Source of the DNA: Actinomycetota bacterium
GTDB taxonomy: Bacteria; Actinomycetota; Thermoleophilia; Solirubrobacterales; Solirubrobacteraceae
NCBI GenBank assembly: GCA_009699865.1
Contig: WLNJ01000009.1
Span: 1-61,340 of the forward strand
Reading direction: 5' to 3'
DNA: 61,340 nt
In this document: positions 42,412-51,035 of the stretch, one piece after another
Numbering within the stretch: position 1 is the stretch's first letter
How the letters are laid out: each line of letters begins with the position of its first letter
Made by a program: the position numbers and the translations under genes
The notes under the pieces: generated by a model
Databases searched by the model: none
Seen by the model: the letters and a program-made list of their open reading frames with translations, nothing else
Told to the model about the DNA's origin: nothing

Positions 42412-43663
42412 TCGCAACTGTTCTGCCCGCGCGTTCCGCGGGCAGAAGCAGCGACAGCAGGCCAGCAAGCAGGACGAACACAACCGATGCCCAGAGGCAC
42501 GCGGTCAACCCTTGCCACTGGTAGAGCGCACCAGAGAGGATGGTCCCTAGCAGCCGGCCGCCTGCATTAGCCATGTAGTAGAAGCCGACATTCATGGCAA
42601 CTTTGTCGCCGTGTGAGTAACTGAGAATCAGGTAGGAGTGAACCGCCGAGTTCACCGCAAAGACCGCACCGAACGCTGCGAGCCCGCAGACAAGCACTGC
42701 TGTGGGATCAAGGTCGACCTCAAGCGCAATCGCGATCGCGGCAGGAAAGACGGCCAAGAGAAACGCCACTAGGGCAGCTGTTCGGCCATCTGGCTGGCTT
42801 AGCCCAGTCGAACCACGAACTCCAACCCAGCGCGGAGCGGAAGCCTGCACCGCGCCGTAACCAATCACCCAGATCGCGAGGAAGCTCCCAACTTCCCAGA
42901 ACGACCAACCCAAAACAGTGCGCAGATACACGGGCAGACCGACAACAAACCAGACATCGCGCGAAGCAAACAGGAAGATGCGCGCGGCGGCCAGAAGATT
43001 CACCGACCGGTTCTGGCTGAACATGTGGCGGAACTTGGCCCCAACATCCGGCGCACCGAGCCCTCCGTCCATCAAGAGCGCCGTCGCTACCAGTGTCAAG
43101 GCAACAGCCGCGGCGAGAATCAACATGGCTGTCTGGAAGCCGACGAGGGTGAGGAGTAAGCCACCGAGGAAGAACCCGACACCCTTAAGTGCGTTCTTTG
43201 AACCAGTCAGGGTCGCCACCCAGCGGTACAGACCGCTTTCGTCTCCATCAGCAACAACCAGCTTGACCGCACTCTTTGAGCTCATCTTCGTCAGGTCCTT
43301 TGCGATACCCGATAGAGCTTGTGAAGCCATGACGTATCCAACGACCAACCACGCACTCGGGGCAAGGCCCAACATGGACAGGGCTACAACCTGGACGCTC
43401 AGTCCTGCAAAGAGAGTTGTCTTGAGGCCAAAGCGCGCCGCTAACCATCCACCAACAAGGTTGGTGACGATGCCGAATACCTCATAGAACACGAACAGCG
43501 ATGCGAGCTCAAACGGGCTGTAGCCCAGGCTGTAGAAGAAGAACAGCACCAACACGCGGCTGGCCCCATCGGCCAGCGTGTCTACCCAGTAAGCAGCCGT
43601 AACGAGGATGTAGTTGCGTAGGTCGCCCCCTTTTTGGTCTGCCATCTCAGTAGATGTTCCCAT
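42401..43663 (-). CDS. arsJ: Organoarsenical efflux MFS permease ArsJ
   Basis: Exports 1-arseno-3-phosphoglycerate made by the partner GAPDH, giving arsenate resistance. The 420-residue, 12-helix MFS protein has the ArsJ signature region AAYWVDTLADGASRVLVLFF, SLGYSPFELASLFVFYE and NLVGGWLAARFGLKTTLFAG. Its start overlaps the stop of the GAPDH gene (TGATG near 43663), the gene pair known from arsenate-resistance operons. The 3' end contains an 11-bp hairpin (42421-42447) and overlaps the mini-ferredoxin gene by 11 nt. Confidence 0.92.
   Translation of the reverse strand: MGTSTEMADQKGGDLRNYILVTAAYWVDTLADGASRVLVLFFFYSLGYSPFELASLFVFYEVFGIVTNLVGGWLAARFGLKTTLFAGLSVQVVALSMLGLAPSAWLVVGYVMASQALSGIAKDLTKMSSKSAVKLVVADGDESGLYRWVATLTGSKNALKGVGFFLGGLLLTLVGFQTAMLILAAAVALTLVATALLMDGGLGAPDVGAKFRHMFSQNRSVNLLAAARIFLFASRDVWFVVGLPVYLRTVLGWSFWEVGSFLAIWVIGYGAVQASAPRWVGVRGSTGLSQPDGRTAALVAFLLAVFPAAIAIALEVDLDPTAVLVCGLAAFGAVFAVNSAVHSYLILSYSHGDKVAMNVGFYYMANAGGRLLGTILSGALYQWQGLTACLWASVVFVLLAGLLSLLLPAERAGRTVAISG
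42421..42447 (+). terminator. 11-bp hairpin at the end of the mcl operon, inside the arsJ 3' end
   Basis: TTCTGCCCGCG (42421-42431) and CGCGGGCAGAA (42437-42447) are exact complements with a 5-nt loop, 10 nt after the mini-ferredoxin stop. It would end the mcl-ligase-ferredoxin transcript while lying inside the coding sequence of convergent arsJ. Confidence 0.5.
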
Positions 43664-44694
43664 CAGGACCCCGTCGGAAGCGAGCCTGCGACCATCCGCG
43701 TCAACTCAACCCAACGGTTGACATACCCCCACTCGTTGTCATACCAAGCCAAGATCTTCACCTGAGTCCCGTTGGTAACGATCGTTGAGGCAGCGTCAAT
43801 AACCGCCGACCGCGGGTCACCCCTGAAGTCAACGGAGACAAGCGGCCTCTCCTCGTATCCCAGAATTCCACTCAGGGGCCCTTCCGCAGCAGTGCTGAGG
43901 AGTGCGTTGACCTGCTCCACTGTCGTGGGCTGCGCAACCTCAAAGACACAGTCAGTTAGCGACGCGTTGAGGAGGGGCACCCTTACGGCTAGCCCGTCAA
44001 GCTTCCCCTGCAACTCGGGGAAGATGAGGCCGATTGCCGTGGCCGAGCCGGTGGTCGTTGGAACCAGGGACATGCTGCTCGCCCGCGCACGCCGGAGGTC
44101 ACCGTGCATCGTGTCCACGACCATCTGAGTCCCGGTCATGTCGTGCAAAGTAGTTATCGACCCATGCTCAATCCCGATCCCCTCATGGATGACCTTCACG
44201 ACTGGCGCGAGGCAGTTGGTAGTGCATGATGCCGCGGTCACAATGTGGTGCTCGTCAGCACGGTAGAGATGGTCATTGACTCCCATCACAATGTTGAGAG
44301 ACCCGTCCTTGACTGGCGCAGCGACAATGACCTTCTTAACCGACCGCTCAAGGTACGGAAGGAGGGTCGCCTGACTCCTGAAGTTGCCGGTGGCCTCTAG
44401 TACAACATCGACTCCGTGTTCCTGCCATGGGACATCACCCGGCGTCGGGTCTTGGCTGAACGTGACGCGGCGGCCACCTGCGCTGATCGCGTCACCATCT
44501 CCCTCAGCATCATGACCCCAACGACCATGTACAGAGTCAAATGTCAGTAGATGCGCCGCTGCCGCGGCGTCCCCGGCAGTCTCGTTGATATGCACTACCT
44601 CAATCTCAGGCCAATCCCAAGAGGCACGCAGGGCAAGGCGTCCCATCCGGCCAAAGCCGTTGATGCCAACCCGGACTGCTGAGACAGTTCCCAT
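43663..44694 (-). CDS. ArsJ-associated glyceraldehyde-3-phosphate dehydrogenase
   Basis: 343-residue GAPDH: NAD-binding [13 protein letters not shown] at the N-terminus, catalytic Cys in [20 protein letters not shown]-like sugar-phosphate loop ([10 protein letters not shown]), and [11 protein letters not shown] at the C-terminus. In ArsJ pairs this enzyme uses arsenate in place of phosphate to make 1-arseno-3-phosphoglycerate. No ArsR-type regulator, arsenate reductase or Acr3 is adjacent. ATG at 44694 ([13 protein letters not shown]) follows a minus-strand TAGTTT box by 8 nt; the longer frame upstream is antisense to the arylsulfotransferase gene. Confidence 0.9.
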   Translation of the reverse strand: MGTVSAVRVGINGFGRMGRLALRASWDWPEIEVVHINETAGDAAAAAHLLTFDSVHGRWGHDAEGDGDAISAGGRRVTFSQDPTPGDVPWQEHGVDVVLEATGNFRSQATLLPYLERSVKKVIVAAPVKDGSLNIVMGVNDHLYRADEHHIVTAASCTTNCLAPVVKVIHEGIGIEHGSITTLHDMTGTQMVVDTMHGDLRRARASSMSLVPTTTGSATAIGLIFPELQGKLDGLAVRVPLLNASLTDCVFEVAQPTTVEQVNALLSTAAEGPLSGILGYEERPLVSVDFRGDPRSAVIDAASTIVTNGTQVKILAWYDNEWGYVNRWVELTRMVAGSLPTGS

Positions 44695-44702
44695 AGGGAC
44701 GG

Positions 44703-44708
44703 AAACTA
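44703..44708 (-). promoter_or_regulatory. Candidate -10 box TAGTTT for the GAPDH-arsJ operon
   Basis: Minus-strand TAGTTT ends 8 nt before the ATG at 44694. Confidence 0.4.
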
Positions 44709-44799
44709 CCTCGTTGGTACCACCAACAAGTGAACAGCTTGATAAGCGCCAGGCGGGTTCCCCTCTCCCCCGGCCAGCGCACATAGGCCCTAGAGGCTT

Positions 44800-44805
44800 T
44801 AGGAT
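44800..44805 (+). promoter_or_regulatory. Candidate -10 box TAGGAT for the arylsulfotransferase-heliorhodopsin operon
   Basis: TAGGAT ends 7 nt before the ATG at 44813, suggesting a leaderless mRNA that also carries heliorhodopsin. Confidence 0.45.
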
Positions 44806-44812
44806 TTCACCC

Positions 44813-46264
44813 ATGAGCGCCGCCCTCAAGATCCTCGCGGCCACATCAGCGGCACTGCTCGTGGGCACCCCCTCCGCCTCCGCCACCGATGTGAAACTGA
44901 CCTCAAGTGGTCTCCTCCAGCCTGCCTTCGACCGCGCTACCCCCAACTTCGTAACGACATGCGTGGGAGGTCACATCAAAGTGACCGTGAGAGGCGGGAC
45001 GGGCGTCACGAGCAAGGTTGACTCCCGCAGCAGCGTCCGGGGGAGCCTCACGGCCACCGTAAGCCTCAAGCCTGGACGAAGGACGGTCGTCCGCATCACA
45101 GATGTGTCAGGCACCACGACTCATTCCATCAGGTGCCTCCCAGCTGACTTTCCAAAGGTCTCCTCAGCTGGGACGCTGCCCGCTTCGATCCCACTGTTTG
45201 GGTTAGACGACAGTTCAGGCCGCTCGAGGGCAGACAAGATTATGGACTCCTACGCGATCATCATCGATCGTCATGGCGCTCCCATCTGGTGGCGTAAAGA
45301 GACCTCCAGCTTCCTCAACCTGTTTGCAACGCCCGACGGCAATCTGGGCTTTGGCCATTCAGGCGGAGCACTCGAGATCCGAACCCTGCGAGGAACTTTG
45401 GTCAGCTCATTAGCCCCTGCTGGTGGTGACACAGATGCTCACGAGGCTATCCCGACAAGTCGCGGCACCTGGTTGATGGGACGGCACATAAGCCGAACAG
45501 GAGCTGACCTCTCCTCAATCGGGCTCGGAACCGGTCAGAAGGTCTTGGACTCGGATCTCGTCGAGATCAATTCCTCAGGCAAGATCCTCTGGTCGTGGAG
45601 TTCCGCAGCGCACCTTGCAACCTCGGAGACGATCATGCCCCAGATCACAGGCTCTGGGAACGCCCGCGTGGTTGACCTCGCCCATGCCAACTCATTTCAA
45701 GAGGACGGCAACGGAGGTCTGCTTGCATCGTTTCGCAACACGGGAGCGGTGTACCGAATCCGTCTCAGTGACGGGAGCATCGACTGGAAGCTGGGCGGTA
45801 CGACCACCGCACAGAGCCTGAGCTTTCTGGGCGACACTGCGATCACCGCCGAGCGCCATCTACTCGGGCAGCACAATGTCCGCTTGATGCCAGATGGCAC
45901 CATCACCCTGCTTGACAATGGCTCGCCGTTGGTCTCACAGGGCGTCCGCACAGCCCGTCCGCCACGAGCCTTGCGGATCCAGATCGATCCACTTGCCAGA
46001 ACCGCGACCCTGATCCAAACCCTAAGTGACCCGTCCGTAACGAGCAGCCCCTGCTGCGGAAGCGCTCGGCTGATGTCCGGCGGCGAGTGGTTCGTGGCGT
46101 GGGGCGGCACCCCTTATGTCAGGAGTTACGACGCAAGCGGGAATCTGGTCTTTGCACTCAAGTACATGAATCCAGCTCGATTCACCTACCGTGCGACACC
46201 ACTACTTGCGTCTGGCATCACAGAGGCTAGTGTGATCACAGGAATGGATTACCTCTCTAAGTGA
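44813..46264 (+). CDS. Secreted arylsulfotransferase-family beta-propeller protein
   Basis: 483 residues with a signal peptide ([17 protein letters not shown]) and an N-terminal beta-domain of about 100 residues. A propeller with arylsulfotransferase-family repeats follows: [69 protein letters not shown]. Known members transfer sulfate between phenols, but many actinobacterial members are uncharacterised and may only bind ligands. ATG 44813 is 7 nt after a TAGGAT box. Its TGA lies 23 nt upstream of the heliorhodopsin start, so they form an operon. Confidence 0.82.
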   Translation: MSAALKILAATSAALLVGTPSASATDVKLTSSGLLQPAFDRATPNFVTTCVGGHIKVTVRGGTGVTSKVDSRSSVRGSLTATVSLKPGRRTVVRITDVSGTTTHSIRCLPADFPKVSSAGTLPASIPLFGLDDSSGRSRADKIMDSYAIIIDRHGAPIWWRKETSSFLNLFATPDGNLGFGHSGGALEIRTLRGTLVSSLAPAGGDTDAHEAIPTSRGTWLMGRHISRTGADLSSIGLGTGQKVLDSDLVEINSSGKILWSWSSAAHLATSETIMPQITGSGNARVVDLAHANSFQEDGNGGLLASFRNTGAVYRIRLSDGSIDWKLGGTTTAQSLSFLGDTAITAERHLLGQHNVRLMPDGTITLLDNGSPLVSQGVRTARPPRALRIQIDPLARTATLIQTLSDPSVTSSPCCGSARLMSGGEWFVAWGGTPYVRSYDASGNLVFALKYMNPARFTYRATPLLASGITEASVITGMDYLSK

Positions 46265-46287
46265 TTCCCACAGATCAGGAGCTTCAA

Positions 46288-47058
46288 ATGACTTCCAGCG
46301 CCGTCAGCCCAACCGGCACTCTGCGCCGTCTCAACTTTGCCGTCGGCTCGCTCCATGCCATGCAGGCGGTGTTGATCCTTTTTATCGCCAAGCCTGCGGC
46401 CTTGGCCGTGAGGCTGTCCTACATGACGGGACCTCCAGGAGAAGGCTCCTACGGCGGACCCGCCACCCTCTTTGACCTCAGAGTTGACCTTGCGGTTGTC
46501 TTGTTCCTCGCCCTCGCTGCCATTGACCACCTGTCGGTAGCCACATGGGCCCGGCGCAGCTACGAGGCTAACGTCGTGAGAGGGATCAACCCCGCACGGT
46601 GGCTGGAGTATTCCGTCAGCGCTTCCGTGATGGTCGTGCTGATTGCCCTGCTCTCGGGAATCAACGAAATCACCGCACTGATCGCCCTGTTCGGGGTGAA
46701 CGCCTCCATGATCCTCTTTGGATTGGTGATGGAGCGCGTCAACCTAGACCGAGCCACAGTCAATTGGAGCCCGTTCATCTACGGCTGCATAGCGGGAGCG
46801 ATTCCTTGGATAGCAATCACAGTCCAGCTGATCGCCTCGGAGAACGAGGGCTCAAGCCCCCCAGGCTTTGTCTACGGGATCTTCGTGACGCTATTCCTTC
46901 TGTTCAACACCTTCGCATTGAACATGTGGCTCGCCTACCGTGCCCGAGGCCGCTGGTCCAACCCAGTCTTCGTGGAACGGGTGTACCTCTGGCTCAGCCT
47001 GATCGCCAAGAGCGCACTTGCTTGGCAGGTCTACTTCGGAGCACTAGCGGGAAGCTGA
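46288..47058 (+). CDS. Heliorhodopsin
   Basis: Retinal-binding seven-helix protein, inverted in the membrane relative to other microbial rhodopsins; proposed as a light sensor or regulator rather than a pump. The 256-residue sequence carries the Schiff-base Lys241 in LIAKSALAWQV and the counterion Glu107 in PARWLEYSVSAS, plus LFGVNASMILFGL, YGCIAGAIPWIA and PPGFVYGI. These match the 48C12 heliorhodopsin family, including the residue numbers (compared from memory). The ATG at 46288 is chosen because AGGAG lies 6 nt upstream; a GTG at 46261 overlapping the arylsulfotransferase stop would add nine residues. Confidence 0.96.
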   Translation: MTSSAVSPTGTLRRLNFAVGSLHAMQAVLILFIAKPAALAVRLSYMTGPPGEGSYGGPATLFDLRVDLAVVLFLALAAIDHLSVATWARRSYEANVVRGINPARWLEYSVSASVMVVLIALLSGINEITALIALFGVNASMILFGLVMERVNLDRATVNWSPFIYGCIAGAIPWIAITVQLIASENEGSSPPGFVYGIFVTLFLLFNTFALNMWLAYRARGRWSNPVFVERVYLWLSLIAKSALAWQVYFGALAGS

Positions 47059-47062
47059 TCCC

Positions 47063-47812
47063 TCACCAGCGTCGGGGCCGCCTAAGGAGCTTCTGGGCAT
47101 AACCAGATACAGCGATTGGCGACATGATCGGCTGGTAGAGCAAGAGATACCCGACGAAGCCCCAACGGTTCTCCCTTACCTTCAGCCTCATCTCTTCGTA
47201 GACACCGCGCTGAAGCCTGTACATGAGCCACGAAAGCAGGATGTTTAGCGGCAGCACCGCCACCGTCAGGGGGCCCACAATCGCGAAGTTCCCGAAACAC
47301 GCGAGGACCAAGCCGGGCAGAAACGCAAACGTGTAGCAGAGGTCCACCCAGGGAAAGAGGCAGTTGATCGCGATGCCGTGGGAGGCGATGTTGTGCTTCT
47401 TGAGCAAGGGCCAGCCGTATGCGCCTAGCCCCTCAATCATTCCCCTCGCCCAGCGTGAGCGCTGTCTCACGAATCGCCGGAACTGTGTCGGGACGGCTGT
47501 GAAAGCAACAGCTGTCGCCTCAAAGGTAACCGTCCGGCCCTCCGCAAGAAGGGCCCAAGTCAAGGTGATGTCTTCCCCAATCATGTCCGGCCAACCGCCA
47601 GCCTCCCTGACCGAATCGGTCTGGTAAACAGAGAAAGCGCCATGCAGAACCGCAGCGCGGACTCCTGACGCAAGCGCGGCAAGGTGCTCCTCTGCGTCGG
47701 GATGCCAGCGTTCCTGAACCGCACCGACCTTCACAGTCCCTCTCCCGCCCTGCCGAGCCCGGGCCGGCGACGGCAGCGGAGGGCCGGACTGAATCACCTG
47801 TGGGGACTTCAA
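47063..47812 (-). pseudogene. N-terminally truncated glycosyltransferase family 2
   Basis: The 249-residue frame matches only the C-terminal half of a processive GT2 enzyme (cellulose-synthase/NodC-like): GAFSVYQTDSVREAGGWPDMIGEDITLTW with the catalytic Asp, FVRQRSRWARG (QxxRW), then four or so membrane helices. The N-terminal nucleotide-binding half with its DxD motif is missing; that space is taken by the agmatine deiminase gene. A TTG overlapping the deiminase stop (TTGA) could still allow translation. It may be a decayed gene or a chimera joined at about residue 25. Converges with heliorhodopsin 4 nt away. Confidence 0.6.
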
Positions 47813-48831
47813 GCCACCGGCACCTGCTGAGTAATGCAGTGGATCCCGCCCCCACCAAACGCCAGTGTTAGAGCGGGCACACCGATGACCTCTCGGCCCG
47901 GCATCAGTGACCTCAAGAACCCAAGTGCCTCTTCGTCCATGTCCGGGTCGACACCAGCCGTTGGGACAACTGCTCCCCCGTTGGCCATGTAGAAGTTGAG
48001 ATAGGGAATCACAACATCCTCGCTTCCCGACCGCGCGGCACGTGGCAGCAGCTCGAGCGTCTCTACCTCGACTCCAGCGGCCTCCAGCCGCTCCCTGTTC
48101 CGAACCATTGGCTCGTGATTGGGATCCCCCGGAGGCGCAGTCTGCAGCAGCGCACGGCCCGGGGCCAGAAACGCACAGATGTTGTCCACATGGCCGTCAG
48201 TATCAGCGTCCTCAGCGAGGCCTTGGTCAAGCCAGATCACATCGTCGATCCCCAGAAGTTCCTGCAACGCCCTCTCCAAGTCTCCCCGAGGAGTGTCAAG
48301 GTTTCGGTTCTCATTCAACAGACACTGCTCGGTAGTCGCAAGAAGCCCGGAGCCATCCACGACTATTGATCCACCCTCAAGGACAAGCGATGAAGCATGT
48401 CGCTCAATCCCAAGCAGCTTGAGGATCTCCGTCGAGACCTTCCGATCATTCTCATAGGGGGTAAAGCGGTCTCCCCAACCGTTGAAGTCAAAGTCCACTC
48501 CAACGCGCTCTCCTTCTGCGCCCGTGACAATGATGGGTCCGCTGTCTCTCAGCCATGAGTCGTCGATCGGAATACCAACAACCTCCACGTTGTTTCCCGG
48601 GCACAACTTCTGTGCCTCCTCAACATCCTCCGGGTTGGCAACGACTGTGACCGGCTCAAACTGACTAACGGCGTCGACCACGGCAGTGTGGCAAGCCTTC
48701 GCAGCGTCTAGGCCAGTTCCACGCCATGCATCGGCCCGGGTTGGCCAGGCAATCAGCGTGCGCTCGTGCGGCTCCCAGTCCGCAGGCACAGAAAGGCCGC
48801 GATCACGTGGGGTTGCCAGCGCGCCCGACAC
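47809..48831 (-). CDS. aguA: Agmatine deiminase
   Basis: Hydrolyses agmatine to N-carbamoylputrescine plus ammonia, toward putrescine. The 340-residue guanidine-group-modifying enzyme of the peptidyl-arginine-deiminase-like fold has EPHERTLIAWPTR, DDSWLRDSGP, GGSIVVDGSG, TDGHVDNICAF (catalytic His) and the active-site Cys in GGGGIHCITQQ at the C-terminus. The length fits. Three nt downstream of the SCP2-like gene and overlapping the truncated glycosyltransferase, it is in a minus-strand run starting at the acyl-CoA dehydrogenase. Confidence 0.92.
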   Translation of the reverse strand: MSGALATPRDRGLSVPADWEPHERTLIAWPTRADAWRGTGLDAAKACHTAVVDAVSQFEPVTVVANPEDVEEAQKLCPGNNVEVVGIPIDDSWLRDSGPIIVTGAEGERVGVDFDFNGWGDRFTPYENDRKVSTEILKLLGIERHASSLVLEGGSIVVDGSGLLATTEQCLLNENRNLDTPRGDLERALQELLGIDDVIWLDQGLAEDADTDGHVDNICAFLAPGRALLQTAPPGDPNHEPMVRNRERLEAAGVEVETLELLPRAARSGSEDVVIPYLNFYMANGGAVVPTAGVDPDMDEEALGFLRSLMPGREVIGVPALTLAFGGGGIHCITQQVPVA

Positions 48832-48833
48832 CC

Positions 48834-49208
48834 TCAGTGAGCCTTTCGAAGGCCGTTGCGCTCCTCCTGCTTACCAATCACCTGTGCGAGCAGCCTGAGC
48901 ATTGCGCTGTCCCCGCTTGCCTTCCAGTCACCCTTGTCAAAAGAGTCATGCCAATCAGCGATGTGCCCCTTCTCTGCGAGCGTGTTGAACGTGGCGCGTG
49001 GAATCTCCAACCTGATGCGAGCGTGGTCGGCCACACCCTTAGTGATCTTCAGCCCGTCGGGGCCACCCATCGCCACGTTGTAGGGCTGAACATCGCCACG
49101 CCCAAGAAGCTCCAGATCAACAATCAACGCGAGTGGCTTCAAGGCAGGGACCTCATCAAGGAACCTGTTGACTGCCTGCTCAATCAGTGCTGGTGCATCA
49201 CTGGACAT
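48834..49208 (-). CDS. SCP2-like sterol-carrier-domain protein
   Basis: 124 residues resembling an SCP2 domain: a beta-alpha sandwich with hydrophobic lining (PYNVAMGGPDGLKITKGVADHARIRLEIPRATF). A C-terminal segment follows, FDKGDWKASGDSAMLRLLAQVI, of the kind seen in bacterial SCP2 proteins (GD(A/S)xxL). These bind lipids or acyl-CoA non-catalytically. ATG 49208 has GGGGAG upstream; an in-frame start at 49241 is less likely. Ends 2 nt before agmatine deiminase. Confidence 0.72.
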   Translation of the reverse strand: MSSDAPALIEQAVNRFLDEVPALKPLALIVDLELLGRGDVQPYNVAMGGPDGLKITKGVADHARIRLEIPRATFNTLAEKGHIADWHDSFDKGDWKASGDSAMLRLLAQVIGKQEERNGLRKAH

Positions 49209-49246
49209 AGAGAGAGCGTACTCCCCCCTCCCGGAGCTCACACGAA

Positions 49247-49663
49247 TTATCGGTGAATGATCGCCTTGAGCAGCACAATTGCGACACCAAACACAAGGGC
49301 GAGTGCAACGGCCAAAACAGCACTCTTTAGCGATGCACCCCCACGCCTAGCAGCGTAGAACGAGGTCAGACCCAGCTCGCCAACACAAACTGCGAGAGCC
49401 GTGTTGATGGCAAGATGGTCTGGCAGCAGGTCAACGGCGCCCATAACAAGAATCAGGAGTGGCACCGTCGTCGCCCCGAGCATGGGCCACTCGCGGATAA
49501 GCGCCTTGCGCGCCCGCCCGACCGTTGGCTGAACGCCCTGACCGGACCAATCCCCGAGAAGGGCTGAGTAGACATGCGCCAACCAGAAGGTGACAAGCGT
49601 GAACGCGGTGTACAGCCCAATCTGGCCTGCGCGGTCCCCGTTCTCAACATCCGCTGCGGCCAT
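49247..49663 (-). CDS. Small integral membrane protein (start uncertain)
   Basis: 138 residues from the first ATG: TM segments in YTAFTLVTFWLAHVYSALL, PMLGATTVPLLILVMGAVDLL and AVLAVALALVFGVAIVLL; function not recognised. The same frame stays open upstream and encodes another likely helix (GAVYGLIVAASVMAAAD) and a hydrophilic start, without an ATG, GTG or TTG. A CTG at 49769-49771, overlapping the acyl-CoA dehydrogenase stop (CTGA), would give 174 residues. I give the ATG-bounded coordinates but consider the longer product likely. Confidence 0.65.
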   Translation of the reverse strand: MAAADVENGDRAGQIGLYTAFTLVTFWLAHVYSALLGDWSGQGVQPTVGRARKALIREWPMLGATTVPLLILVMGAVDLLPDHLAINTALAVCVGELGLTSFYAARRGGASLKSAVLAVALALVFGVAIVLLKAIIHR

Positions 49664-49767
49664 TACCGAGGCGGCGACGATCAGCCCATAAACAGCACCC
49701 GGGACATTGCCCGGGTGCCTTGGCCGAAATGCCTTCAGGCGGCGGCCGTCATGTTCAGGTACCTGAC

Positions 49768-50982
49768 TCAGATCTTGTGGCGCTGAAGAAGCTTCTTGCC
49801 GATAACCATGCGCTGGATCTCGGATGTTCCCTCACCGATCAGAAGCAGTGGGACATCGCGGTAAAGGCGCTCTACCTCGTACTCCTTGGAGTAGCCGTAG
49901 CCACCGTGAATCCGGAAACACTGTTCAACACAGAAATGCCCTGCCTCTGATGCAAACAGTTTGGCCATCCCGGCCTCGAGGTCGGATCGCTCGCCGTTGT
50001 CCTTCATCCGCGCGGCACGGAGGGTCATCAGCCTTGCGGCGTCAACCTGGGTTGCCATGTCGGCGAGCTTGAACTGAATGGCTTGGTGCTGAGCGATTGG
50101 CTTGCCGAATGTCTTGCGCTCTTGGCTGTAACGGAGTGCGAGTTCAAGCGCCCGCTGTGCGATACCAACTCCACGGGCTGCGACATTGACGCGACCAACC
50201 TCAAGCGCGTCCATCATCTGAATGAAGCCCTTACCAACGCCGGCCTCTTCGCCGCCGAGGATGTTGTCGGCTGAACAGCGGTAGCCGTCAAACACGAGCT
50301 CGGTTGACTCGACGCCCTTGTAGCCCATCTTCTTGATCGAAGGCGGAACGTTGAAGCCCTTGTTGTCGCCGGTGTTCTCGTGAACCCCTGGCTCCTTCTC
50401 GGCGATGAAGCACGTCATGCCCTTGAAGGCGGGCTCGGCTGTGATGTCCGTCTTGACGAGGACGAAGCAGAGGCCGCTCATCAGACCATTGGTAACCCAC
50501 ATCTTCTGACCGTTGATCTCCCACATGCCGTCCTCAACCTTCTTGGCAGTGGTCTTGATGGCCTGAACATCGGAGCCAGCTTCAGGCTCCGAAAGGCTGA
50601 ACGAAGCACGCAGTTCCCCTGTCGCCATCAGCGGCAGGAACTTGGCCTTCTGCTCCTCCGTTCCGAACTGCATCAGGAGGTACGCGCCGATGAAGTGGGT
50701 GTTGATGATGCCCGAGATGCTGATCCAACCCCTCGCGAGCTCCTCGACAATCATCGTGTAGGTGGTGAGGTCAAGGCCCATTCCGCCGTACTCCTCGGGA
50801 ATGGTCACTCCGAACAGACCGAGTTCCTTCATCTGCTCAACGATTGGAGCTGGGAACTCGTCAGCGTGGTCGTAATGCTCTGCGTTTGGGAGCACCTGCT
50901 CGTCCACGAACTGGCGAACCATCTCCGTGATTGCTGCCTGTTCGTCTGTCTTGTCTGAGAACTGCGGGGTGGCGGTTGCCAT
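49768..50982 (-). CDS. Acyl-CoA dehydrogenase
   Basis: FAD enzyme that introduces a double bond into an acyl-CoA. The 404-residue protein has the usual order: N-terminal helices, SFSLSEPEAGSDVQAI (FAD/substrate loop), MWVTNGLMSG, GYKGVESTELVFDG, and the C-terminal RIHGGYGYSKEYEVERLYRDVPLLLIGEGTSEIQR with the catalytic-Glu region. Methylsuccinyl-CoA dehydrogenase, needed to complete the ethylmalonyl-CoA pathway, is not otherwise seen in the window; this is only a candidate, since known ones are often longer. ATG 50982 with GGGAG upstream. Divergent from an acyl-CoA synthetase. Confidence 0.9.
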   Translation of the reverse strand: MATATPQFSDKTDEQAAITEMVRQFVDEQVLPNAEHYDHADEFPAPIVEQMKELGLFGVTIPEEYGGMGLDLTTYTMIVEELARGWISISGIINTHFIGAYLLMQFGTEEQKAKFLPLMATGELRASFSLSEPEAGSDVQAIKTTAKKVEDGMWEINGQKMWVTNGLMSGLCFVLVKTDITAEPAFKGMTCFIAEKEPGVHENTGDNKGFNVPPSIKKMGYKGVESTELVFDGYRCSADNILGGEEAGVGKGFIQMMDALEVGRVNVAARGVGIAQRALELALRYSQERKTFGKPIAQHQAIQFKLADMATQVDAARLMTLRAARMKDNGERSDLEAGMAKLFASEAGHFCVEQCFRIHGGYGYSKEYEVERLYRDVPLLLIGEGTSEIQRMVIGKKLLQRHKI

Positions 50983-51035
50983 TTCTTTATCGACTCCCGT
51001 GTCGTAATTGAAGGTTCTGGAAGCGAATCTTACCG

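Noticed and set aside
44585-44812. N-terminal extension of the arylsulfotransferase frame
   Set aside because: Antisense to GAPDH; a signal peptide begins at the ATG at 44813.
47063-47812. Intact processive glycosyltransferase
   Set aside because: The N-terminal nucleotide-binding half and DxD motif are missing, so it was called truncated.
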